From assembly GCA_020310875.1 (NCBI GenBank), contig CM035438.1, positions 92,772,199 to 92,836,198 on the forward strand: 64,000 bases of DNA, read 5' to 3'. A program made the position numbers and the translations under genes. This document shows positions 1-11,409 of this stretch, in pieces. Numbering within the stretch: position 1 is the stretch's first letter; the number at the start of each line of letters is the position of its first letter. The notes beneath the pieces are model-generated. The model saw nothing but the letters and a program-made list of their open reading frames with translations, searched no databases and had not been told where the DNA came from. Origin of the DNA: Ceratopteris richardii. Its lineage: Eukaryota > Streptophyta > Polypodiopsida > Polypodiales > Pteridaceae.

Positions 1-23
1 CATCTGTTTCACTTCATCTGCAG

Positions 24-1133
24 AATCTTTATGGAGAGGCGCAAGCTAAGGAAATAAGGCTAAAGCAGGCTGCACTGGCAAAGGCAAAAGCGGAAGCTGA
101 TATCAATCCAAATTTGATTGAGGTCTCAGAGAGGTTTTTGGTGAAGGAGAAACCAAAAGATCCCATACCTGATATAGAATGGTGGTAAGTATGCAGAGCA
201 CGTGATAGGGAGTTTATTTTTTATGCACAATTTATGACATTAGCAAAGTCTTTTTGACCTGTTTTAATGAACAGGGATGCTGTCCTTCTACCATCTGGGG
301 CTTACCCAGATTCTTTAGAGGACGAGTTGAGTGTGAAAATGGAGAAGTTGACATTTTATGTTGAACATCCTGTTCCCATTGAACCACCGGCAGAACCTGC
401 CCCTCCACCACCACAGCCACTTAAACTTACTAAGAAGGAACGTAAAAAAATGCGTACCCAGCGCCGTTTGGCCAAGGAAAAAGAGAAGCAAGATTTGATC
501 CGACAAGGACTTATGGAACCACCCAAACCCAAAGTGAAGATGAGCAATCTTATGAAAGTTCTTGCTGCAGAAGCCACTCAAGATCCAACAAAGTTAGAAA
601 TGGAAATTCGTTCTGCAGCTGCTGAGAGGGAACAAGCTCACACAGATCGAAATCTTGCACGGAAGTTAACTCCTGCTGAAAGGCGCAAGAAAAAGGAGAG
701 GAAGCTGTTCGATGATCCTAATACGTTAGAGACTATTGTGTCTGTGTACAAGGTGAATGATTTGTCACATCCACAAACAAGGTTCAAAGTAGATATCAAT
801 GCAAATGAGAATAGGCTTACAGGCTGCATTGTCATTTGTGACACAATGACTGTGGTCATAGTTGAAGGTGGATCAAAAGCCATAAAGAGATATGGAAAAT
901 TGATGCTACACCGTATAAAGTGGGCCTCTGCTGTTAAAGAGAATGAGGATGGAGTTACTGATGAAGGTCCTGTGAATAGATGTGTGCTTGTCTGGCAGGG
1001 CAGTGTTGCGAAACCTAGTTTTGAGAAGTTCACAGTCCAGCAATTTCGGACAGAAGCAGCTGCCCGGAAGTTCCTTTCAGATGCAAAAGTTGCCCATTAC
1101 TGGGATTTGGCTGCAAATTTTGTTGAGGAATAG
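24..1133 (+). CDS. PRP3: U4/U6 small nuclear ribonucleoprotein PRP3, C-terminal part (last two exons)
   Basis: PRP3 is a core protein of the U4/U6 and U4/U6.U5 tri-snRNP; it binds the U4/U6 duplex in the nucleus and is needed for pre-mRNA splicing. The coding sequence here is exon 24-184 joined to exon 275-1133, ending in TAG; upstream exons lie outside the window. The first exon reads NLYGEAQAKEIRLKQ...DIEWW and joins in frame to DAVLLPSG. Seen next are a charged linker (LTKKERKKMRTQRRLAKEKEK), the PRP3 block SNLMKVLAAEATQDPTK...ARKLTPAERRKKK, then the C-terminal DUF1115 region (SVYKVNDLSHP, TGCIVI, VIVEGGSKAIKRYGKLMLHRI, HYWDLA). These match human PRPF3 block by block from memory of that protein. 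In Arabidopsis the orthologue is RDM16, also linked to RNA-directed DNA methylation (established knowledge). The ATG at 267 lies inside the intron and is not a start. No lesion is visible. Confidence 0.95.
185..274 (+). other. PRP3 intron (90 bp)
   Basis: The donor GTAAGT follows exon ...GAATGGTG and the acceptor AACAG precedes GGATGCTG; joining them restores a Trp-Trp-Asp reading that is conserved in PRP3. Bases 1-23 are the end of another intron, closing with CTTCATCTGCAG. Confidence 0.9.
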
Positions 1134-2300
1134 AAAGAGAGAATTCATACATGATGTTGCAACTATACTAAATGGACATATTATCCTCAGCCAATCCTGG
1201 AGCTGAGATTTGCCAAGTAATGTAATGGTAATATTTGATGATATCAAGCATGGTGATGTCTCTTATCAAGATTACCTCTTCTTTTATGGTTAGAAACTAC
1301 ATCTGGGCCTGTGCTATCACGTCATTAGTGAACATACTTGATGTATTCTTTGTTTAGCACTGGAAATTTGTTTGGTGTCTTGTTTTTATACTTCCAGAGT
1401 GTTTGATGCTCATAACACAACATATTCAAGAAGTCAGATGAGCAGAATTTGTTCTTTTGTATGCTCAGAGCAGAACCAGAGATTGTGTGAAAAGAAAGTG
1501 TTGCAGAATCCAGAAAAAAGTAGCATCTTAGCCTGTCATATTACTTCGTTAGTGGCCTTATATTACTTCGTTATATTACTTGCATGATAGAATCTTCCTT
1601 CCTATCGATATATTGTTGCTATGCCCCTTAATGCGTCGAGTTAGAAATAAGATTCTCTTTTTTTTTTTTCATTTTGTTTTTGCTATCCCCTTTTTACCAG
1701 TAACACAGCTGTTTGTGGCATGACAAAATGTCTTATCTGGTTTATCTGTAAGTACATACAAGATAGAAGGGCAAATTGTGCTTGCAACCCAATAAGATGG
1801 CCTGAGGAGATTATAAATGGGATTTTATTACTGTTAATTGCTTTGCTATGGAGCTAAACATTAACATTGCAAAGAAACTTGTGAATAAGTCATCAAGAAT
1901 TTTGACCAAATGCCTGTATGCTATTTTATGAAGTAAAATTTGTGTTCATATTTCTGTTGTCTGGTGTTGCATTCTTGTAAACCTACTACTATCACTGTTC
2001 TGAGCATGCCATACGAATGGAGCTCGGATGTGAAAGAGATGTTTAAGATTGGTTCAAGAAACAAGACATAAGGCAAAGTGAGTGTTCTATATAAGATCCT
2101 ACCCCTTTGATGAAACAGGTTATCTCCTACATATAATATGCTTTTCTTTGAATTTGTAAATATTTTCCGTGCCTTAAAGGTGAGGAGCTTTCTAAAAATT
2201 CTCTGAAAATTAGGTACATCAACAATTCTTTCTTTATTCATTGAGTTTTTGGAATCAGTAATGATGTAAGGGATATAAACTTTTGAACATGATCAAACTT
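1134..2300. other. PRP3 3' flank, no gene seen
   Basis: Just under 1.2 kb of AT-rich, T-rich sequence. The first few hundred bases probably hold the PRP3 3' UTR, but no clear AATAAA signal fixes its end. The short open frames here have no recognisable protein content. Confidence 0.6.
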
Positions 2301-2556
2301 TGTTTTTGTCTGTATCCACAATTAACGACATGCGAAATTTGCAGTCCATTCCTCTCAGGATAATGTTTGATGCTAATGTCCCATTTGAACCTGAGAACGA
2401 AAGACTTGGAGAATTCGCATACAAAATATGTTTTTGTTTGTACCCACATTTAACCGCATGTGAAATTTGCAGTCCATTCCTCTCGGGATAATGTTTGATG
2501 TTTATGTCCCTTTTGGACCTGAGAATGAAAGACTTGGAGAATTTGCATACAGAATA
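2301..2556. repeat. Tandem duplication, 128-bp unit x2
   Basis: Copy 1 is 2301-2428 and copy 2 is 2429-2556. Both contain AATTTGCAGTCCATTCCTCT followed by GGATAATGTTTGATG and AAAGACTTGGAGAATT. They differ at about a dozen scattered bases, so the duplication is not very recent. The open frames on both strands are repeat by-products. Confidence 0.9.
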
Positions 2557-4318
<1,762 letters not shown>

Positions 4319-4788
4319 ATTCATTTGATCTATGATTGGAAAGTTTCATTGTTTTTAGGCATAACATTCCTCGGGTAAGAAATATATACACATGAATGTG
4401 TAGAACCACAAATAATTTTCCCACCATGGACATTTGGTATAAACTTAATATGCTCCGAATGGGTGTATCATCCCTTTCAAATTCTATGATATGTGGTCTT
4501 AAGACAATCTCAATGGAGGCCTCAAATAACATTTTCTCAATGGGGAGAGGCCAAAGCAATGTTCTTACAATCTCCAAAAACTCAATAAATCAAGAAATTG
4601 GATTTGCATAAAATACTATATTCCAAAAGGCACACTAAGAGAAATTTATATAATAGTTTTATGGAAACAAATAAAATATTATATTTATAACATTGTCCCA
4701 TGGAACATATATTTGTTGCACAGTACATATACAAATTAAAAACATTTTGCACTTTACAATAAATAAGAATTTTTGTGCCTTCTATCTG

Positions 4789-4875
4789 TCACATGCCATA
4801 CTAATAATGACATGATAACAATAACCGCTTTTATCACATGCCATACTAATAATGACATGATAACAATAACCGCTT
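4789..4875. repeat. Tandem duplication, 45-bp period x2
   Basis: The 42-bp words at 4789-4830 and 4834-4875 are identical and both begin TCACATGCCATACTAATAAT. Perfect identity suggests a recent slippage event. Confidence 0.9.
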
Positions 4876-5802
4876 CCATCAGGCTGCAGACAATAACAAA
4901 ATCTAAAACTTTAAAACACAAAACCCTCAAAACTACATGATGGAATTGCTTACATTGATGAAACTAAAAGAACTCACAAAACTAACATGATATTCAAGAG
5001 AAACAATGAACAAGCTACATTTAACACTCCACCAAGTATACCACCTGTTTTGATCTAATGTAGCTATTCATACTTTCTCGCCCGCCTACAAAGATAGACA
5101 CACAAAATGTTGATAACAATTTTAGTAAATCTATGGAGGTATTAAGATTTATGCGTAATCTCTATTTTTGCAAACTAGATGTGGAACTAGTAGTAATATG
5201 AAATTTTATGTTTGTTCATATTGAGGATATGCATAATCCCTATTCAAATGAATGCAATGAGTGTCCCTACATTTTGAATGCAACGTGTCCCTACCTACAA
5301 AACACAGAAGCCTTTGTCTCTATGCATCTTTGTGTGCACGTCTATTTATGTGTTTTGTGTGTACGCATGTGCGCATGCATAGTTGTGCATCTATGAAGAG
5401 GGATTTAACATCACATGAAACCTTCTACAATCTCTACAAGTATGACTCATTTTGAGTTCCAAGCATGAGCTCATACCTTAGTATTACAAGTATTTCTTTT
5501 AAATGCACAAACACTTGTATAATTGAAGCTTGTTCTTCAAAAGTGCCAAAATTCTTTCTTTCTTCTCAAGGCATCTCACTACTTTTTGAGTATGCAAAAT
5601 GAGTTCCAAGTGTATTTCTCACTATACGTCCTATAAATGCAATAAGCCTTCTTCTTTGTATTTTGTGTACTTTTTGAATTCGCCACACTATAGTCTCATA
5701 TATATTGTATTTGTCAATCAACATGATATTTGTTCCCCTCTAGTTTGCTTCAATAAAGCTTAGATACTACAAAAATTTGTCCACATTGATCGAGGGAAGA
5801 CC

Positions 5803-6052
5803 AATGCATCTAGATTTAATGGTAATGTTAGCCATGTTTCATTGTTTCCTCCATTGAAACATATATTGAGAGGAGATTGTGTCCTAATGCAATAAACGAA
5901 ACAAAGAAACCAAACTTGAGTAACATAAACGTGCAATAATGCATCTAGATTTAATGGTAATGTTAGCCATGTTTCATTGTTTCCTCCATTGAAACATATA
6001 TTGAGAGGAGATTGTGTCCTAATGCAATAAACGAAACAAAGAAACCAAACTT
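5803..6052. repeat. Tandem duplication, 135-bp period x2 (115-bp copies)
   Basis: 5803-5917 and 5938-6052 are the same sequence, both starting AATGCATCTAGATTTAATGG and ending in GAAACCAAACTT, separated by 20 bp. No difference was seen between the copies by eye, so the event is young. Confidence 0.9.
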
Positions 6053-6766
6053 TGATTTGTGGGAGGCTAGAGTTCCGAAATTCTGATATTAAATGTGCAA
6101 AATTTACGGACGTTTTGGTCCAGCATGTTTAGATGTACAAGGACATACAAGTAGAACAATATCCAATATACCTTCTAAAACATAAATCCATTGTAAGTAG
6201 TCCATATATAATTTCTTTCTATGAATGATAGAATTACAATTAGTACTGTGTCCTAATCATATGATTTATGATATCAATAGATCCATCCTTCATCTTATGA
6301 AGAATAGCAATCCATAGAGTGTATCTAACATGTGAGTAATATGGAATGATTGCCTCTGTACATCTTCACTTTTACAAAAGATAAACAAAGGAATTGTTGG
6401 AGTTTTAGCAATCTCTTCTATGATAATTGAAGTTGATGCAAAGCATATGAAACATAAGAATCTTGAAAAACTACCCAACTTCTATGTGCGAGCTACTAAC
6501 ATTTCTCCAACCACCATTACATTTAATGGATTTTTTTTTTCATAGAAGCCTTTTCAATGAAATAACAGGTTATTTGAAATCTAGTACCCAAATGAGGATG
6601 GTAAAACTACGCTTGAAGCCCATGCAATATTATTTACAAAATTTTTATGCATTGCAGACAAAGAAATATCTTGATTGTTAAACTTAAAACTCATGGTGTG
6701 TGTATGATAATCAATGGATGGATTATAATGATGACGAAAAGACATACCAAGTACAACATCATAGGA

Positions 6767-8190
6767 CTACAAAGGAGCAATTAAGAACGTGCATTCACCT
6801 ACATATGAACCTAAAAAAATTCGAACGTTGTGCACTTCACTTGCAACATTATATCTATTTCCTTGAAATGCAGCCTTAAGTTTATACATAGAAGGAAGTG
6901 GGTTTAATTGGAGATCTTTCACTAGTGTATGAGAAATAAAATCATGTGAACTACCATCATCATGTAAAATATTAACAACTTCACCATTAATAGTACCTTG
7001 CATGCAAAGTAAAGAATGGATGGAAAGTGTGTTATCCAAGGTACGCAGATCCTGTTCCAATGCTTCTTCTGTCCAATCAGGTTGAATGTCTTCAGGAACC
7101 ACCTCCATGTTGTGTACTTGAGCTCCAACAGGCTTCATGTTGTTAGTTCAACACCTACATTTAGCTTTAGTATGAATAAACTTACCACGACGTCATCAAG
7201 TAATACGGGGTCTTTTTTGTTGAGCATCCATCATTGTAGTTTGAAGGGTTGCGTGTTTTGTAGGTTGTAAAGCAAGTGTCTTGGGTACTGGTGAGAAATT
7301 AGATTGAGGAGGGCGCTGAAAAGTAGGTGGGCATTGAAAAGTAGGTGTGCGCTGAAAAGTAGGAGAACAAAGACTAGTGAAGGGATGATTGAAAGGAAAA
7401 TTGGGCTGATTGGTGGTTGTCATTGACACATTTGTTGTAAGCAAATGGACTTGGTGATGGATTGAAACTCTTTCTCAACATCATGTGCAAAAGAAATAGC
7501 TTCATAGAGGATCCTGGGACGTAATGTATTGAGTTTGGCTTGGATTCCCATCTCCAAAACATCATCATACTTTCTTTGCAAGGTATCTTCAAGAATCGTT
7601 TCAAGTGAGTGAATAAGTAATAGTCAATGCCAAAAATGTTAAGTATAGGTAGATATATATCTCCATCTTTCCACCCAAAAGTTGTCCAAGATTGACGAGC
7701 ATGTAAGTGGAATTAGGGAGGAAGGAAGGACTCCTTGATCTTTTCTTGAAACGCTTTCCATGTAGTGGGGTGATTGGTGCTATGGTGCAAAACATTCCAC
7801 CATAGTTGGGACTTACCCACCAAATAATTAATAACCAATTTCACTTTCTCACTTTCAGAGTATGATTTATCAGAAAAGAATTCATTAAACTGAGATAGCC
7901 ATGAAAGAAAAAATTGGCCATCATTTCGCCCATCGAATCGTGAAAATTGAAAAATTTTTGGCACCAATCTTGCATTGCGTGCCTTGTTCTTGAGCAATGA
8001 TAATGGCCTTCACTACCCTAACTAGATTATTGTCATCAGTTTACAGTTTTTGGAGTGCAATATCACGTTCCTTAATCTTGTTTTGGGCATGTTGGAGTTC
8101 ATGCCGCAAAAGCTCTAATTGTTGATCGATTGGTACCTCGGGTAGGGGTGATGAACCAAAATCGTTGGTATTATGGCTAGGGTCCATGGC
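6767..8190 (-). mobile_element. Ty3/gypsy remnant: gag and aspartic protease part
   Basis: Fossil Ty3/gypsy element on the minus strand. Reading leftwards from the presumed gag start (complement of 8185-8187) there is a short coiled region, then a typical gypsy gag core (IFQFSRFDGRND, WLSQFNEFF, SESEKVKLVINYLVGKSQLWW, about 7997-7713). A proline/glutamine-rich stretch and a retropepsin-like domain follow (VNILHDDGSSHDFIS, LVKDLQLNP, about 7050-6770). No reverse transcriptase or integrase of this element was found in the window. The coding region is broken in several places. The start of gag is separated from its upstream leader by the Copia-A insertion; the leader resumes at 21361. It must be older than Copia-A. 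Confidence 0.85.
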
Positions 8191-9012
8191 TGATGGAGAT
8201 GATTAATCTCCAACAGACAAGCTATCCTAGATGTTAGAACACGTCTATATCAAGAATAACTCAAAACCTCAACCAATTTTGGAAGACGAATGCCAAATAA
8301 TCAAGACTTTAGCTAACTGTGAAGAAAGTCATTACACAGAAAAGTCTGTTGCACTTAATTCATTCATTAACTAATCAAATGTGTAAAGTTTGTGATGAAA
8401 CTTTGTACAAGGTATTGTCTAAAGGTTACGCACCTTTTCCAAGTTAATACTTCTCAAAATATTTAGTAAATCTTGAGATATGATTCAAACAATGTACCTA
8501 TGTCTGAAACTCTACTTTTGTATAGTCGATTTTGACACCTCCAACTTCTAATGTATGGTTCTCCCAAACTAGAATCCATTTATTCAAATGATTTTAGCCA
8601 TAGATGGCTTAGCTTCCAACTTAGATTTTGACTCCTCATTTGCGTAAAACTTTACACGATGCACTGAGATCTGATCAATTCTTTGATCATCGAGATTGCC
8701 CCTGTTTCAGAAGACACTCATCACTTCTTCACATACAAATGTTCCTACACATGATTCTCTCACCCTCTTTACAATTAAGCTCTCAAATCTTAACCGTAGA
8801 TGCATTAACTATGGACTTAGACGTCTACAAAAGGATTCTTGAAATGATCAAACACAGAAGGAGAAATGGAGAAAAGATAGATGCACAATTCTCAAAAAAC
8901 TTCTTCTATTCAACTCATCTTACACCTGATGGATGATACACACATAACTCATAAAATACTCCTCTCTATCTCATGTATACTTCATCTCTCACATATATCA
9001 CGACTATATACA

Positions 9013-9094
<82 letters not shown>

Positions 9095-9317
9095 TGTGGA
9101 TTCATCATTACTTCAAGTATTTGTGAAGTATTTACAAAGCTAATGTACATGTGTATATAGACCATCTCTTTTTGAACCTCTACTTCACTTCATGCTCTTA
9201 GGCTTTAATTTTTTCTTCATGTCTTCACTCCTAAGCTTCATATAATCATCAATTGTTGATTGCCTTGCTCCAACAGCTCCCCCTCAATCATCAATTGTTG
9301 ATTGTCTTGCTCCAACA
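8191..9317 (-). repeat. Copia-A left LTR (3' LTR of the element)
   Basis: On the + strand it runs from TGATGGAGATG to GCTCCAACA. The last 42 bp (9276-9317) are a tandem copy of the LTR/polypurine junction, so the boundary could also be drawn at 9275. It holds a (TA)n run of about 75 bp (9016-9091) that is much shorter in the other LTR. A TATA-like TATATAC on the minus strand lies at 9153-9159. Confidence 0.9.
9016..9091. repeat. (TA)n microsatellite inside the Copia-A left LTR
   Basis: About 75 bp of pure TA. The same place in the right LTR (21146-21172) has only a short GT run and about 16 bp of TA, so the run changed length after insertion. Confidence 0.95.
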
Positions 9318-9325
9318 GCTCCCCC

Positions 9326-10268
9326 TCAATCATCAATTGTGATTACATGCATCTTCTTTATCCCTGCCATATCTTTAAATCTCTGCAACTTGGGTCCATC
9401 CAAACTCTTTGTCAACATATTTGCAAGTTGATCTTTTGTAGGAGTATGCATGATTTCTATTTCTTTATCAACAACCTTCTCTCTCAGAAAATGATATTGA
9501 ATCTCAATATGTTTGGTCCTGGCATGAAACAGAGGGTTAGCTACCAAATACAAAGAACTCATATTGTCTCCACAAATGATAGTACTCTGAATGATATCAA
9601 AACTCTTCATAAGAGTTTTTAGCCATATGACTTCCTTTGCAACTTCTACAATACCTTTGTACTCTACTTCTGTAGATGATAAAGCAACTGTATGTTGCTT
9701 CTTAGAACACCATGAAATTAACTTATCTCCCACATAACACAAATATCCATGTGTTGATCTTCTATCATTAGAGTTACCTGCCCAATCTGCATCACTGTAT
9801 ATCTTGATCCTTGTATCTGAAGTATACCCATGGTACAAACCTTCTTTAAGTGTGCCCTTGATATACCTAAGCACCCTTTGACCTGCAATCCAATGTTCCT
9901 TTCTAGGGCAATGCATGAACTAAGATAAAACTCCAACTGCATATGATAGATCAAGACTTCTTAATGTAGCATAGATCAAGCTATCCACCAGACTCTGATG
10001 AAGCTTCATGTCTTTGAATTCTTCTCCTCCGTATCTATTCAATTTGTGATTCAACTCCATTGGAGTTGGCGCTATACTGCAATCTTCCATTTTAAATTTG
10101 GTTAGAAAATTCTTCAAATACCTTTCTTGAGTTACATATACTCCATGTTGAGTATATGAAATCTCCATTCCCAAGAAATATGGTAAATTTCCCAAGTCAG
10201 TGATCTTGAATTCTTTCTCCATTTGCTTCTTAAGCATTTGTATGCCTTTGTCATCTGTTCGCGTAAGT
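9326..10268 (-). pseudogene. Copia-A pol, 3' part (end of reverse transcriptase and RNase H)
   Basis: Fossil coding sequence read leftwards. It includes reverse transcriptase C-terminal words (ITDLGNLPYFLGMEISY, VTQERYLKNFLTKFKM) and RNase H words (KIYSDADWAGN, STHGYLCYVGDKLISWCSK, GDNMSSLYLVANP, ARTKHIEIQYHFLREKV). It is closely related to the Copia-C protein. The upstream half of the gene lies beyond Copia-B, from 16914. Broken. Confidence 0.9.
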
Positions 10269-10273
10269 ATTAT

Positions 10274-11372
10274 TGTTGATGTATAAAACACCACAAGAAA
10301 TGAATTAATGTGACACTAGAACACCTCTATGGTCACCATTAACTCATTGCCACTCCAAACTTTGAGAAATGATAGCTTAAAGTGAGAACTTTGCTTCTAC
10401 AGAAATTCCTAGTCACCGAAATGACATACCTTCAGTATTTTGCTAATTTCTCCTAGCTCACATATTATTTCTCTATGAAACTTTATAGGCTGAAACTAGA
10501 AGAGTAGAGCTTTCCAACAAGCTATGATATGCATCAAACGGAGCTTTAGAACTCAAGTTATGGCCCTCACAAGATGACCCTGTATGACCTTCCAAAACTG
10601 GAAAACTTGCCTGTTTTAGTAAGAGCGCCTGTTTAAAATTAGAATTCGATGCCTAGCATCGACTTGCAACGAGAATTCGATGCCGGGCATCGACTTGGGA
10701 TGTTTTTGGCCACTTTTCAGCAGGGATTCGATGCCAGGCATCGACTTCCCGCATAAAGTCTTGATCTTCTGGACACCAAAACTATAGGTGATTTCATGCA
10801 CACTTAGAATATGACTTATCAACTGGAATTCGATGCCAGGCATCGAGTTGCTCCAACAACATCATGTTTTTCAAACACTTCAGTACTGAATGAAAAATAT
10901 AAAAGAAAATATGACTTATCAACAGAGATTCGATGCCAGGCATCGAGTTGCTTGGAAAACTTGATCTTTGTAACTCATCACACAGTAGGTAATCATGGAG
11001 ATGATGGAGAGAGGCTCATACACAGAACTTTACTCAGTTCTTCTCATAACTATAAAAAACTCAGAAGTTTTACAGATGCTTTCTCACTCAGAGAAGCCCG
11101 ACTATACTCAGTCATACAAAAATGAGTTCTTCTCACTTTCTCATTGTCTTCCTCCTTCTTCTTCTCTCTTCTCTCTCACCGCGTCAGTTGATACAAACTA
11201 ACTTATATAGATTTTCTCATTCCCGTGATTTTTAAAAAACTTCTAGAACTAAAGTGAACTAACTTTACAAGTATGATACACTTGTGAATTTGTCCCTTCA
11301 CATAGGCATGGGGTTTTCTTCCTAAGATTTGAACTTCAAATATATGTCCAATTAGTGAGTGTTTCTCCAACA
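10274..11372 (-). repeat. Copia-B left LTR (3' LTR of the element)
   Basis: Runs from TGTTGATGTATAAAACACC to TTTCTCCAACA on the + strand. A TATA box reading TATATAA on the minus strand is at 11203-11209, so U3 is probably only about 200 bp and most of the LTR (R and U5) should be transcribed. The five 17-bp palindromes fall in that transcribed part. Confidence 0.95.
10646..10946. repeat. Five 17-bp palindromes in the Copia-B left LTR
   Basis: Copies of TCGATGCCNGGCATCGA or close variants lie at 10646-10662, 10677-10693, 10728-10744, 10830-10846 and 10930-10946. The first has TA at the centre, the second G, the last three A. Copies 4 and 5 sit in a longer shared context (ATATGACTTATCAAC ahead of each) spaced 100 bp apart. 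Each can form an 8-bp stem with almost no loop, or pair with another copy. Confidence 0.95.
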
Positions 11373-11409
11373 GCTCCCCCTCAATCACTAATTGACATTC
11401 CCTGTTTCT

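Larger units (their letters stand above)
4319..6766. other. AT-rich intergenic DNA, no gene seen
   Basis: No protein-like open frame or RNA gene was recognised. Two local tandem duplications (4789-4875 and 5803-6052) are listed separately. The right part may include decayed downstream sequence of the adjoining Ty3/gypsy remnant, but nothing identifiable is left. Confidence 0.6.

Noticed and set aside
10616-11201. Paired open frames repeated in both Copia-B LTRs
   Set aside because: They lie wholly in LTR sequence and are duplicated because the LTR is; no domain content.
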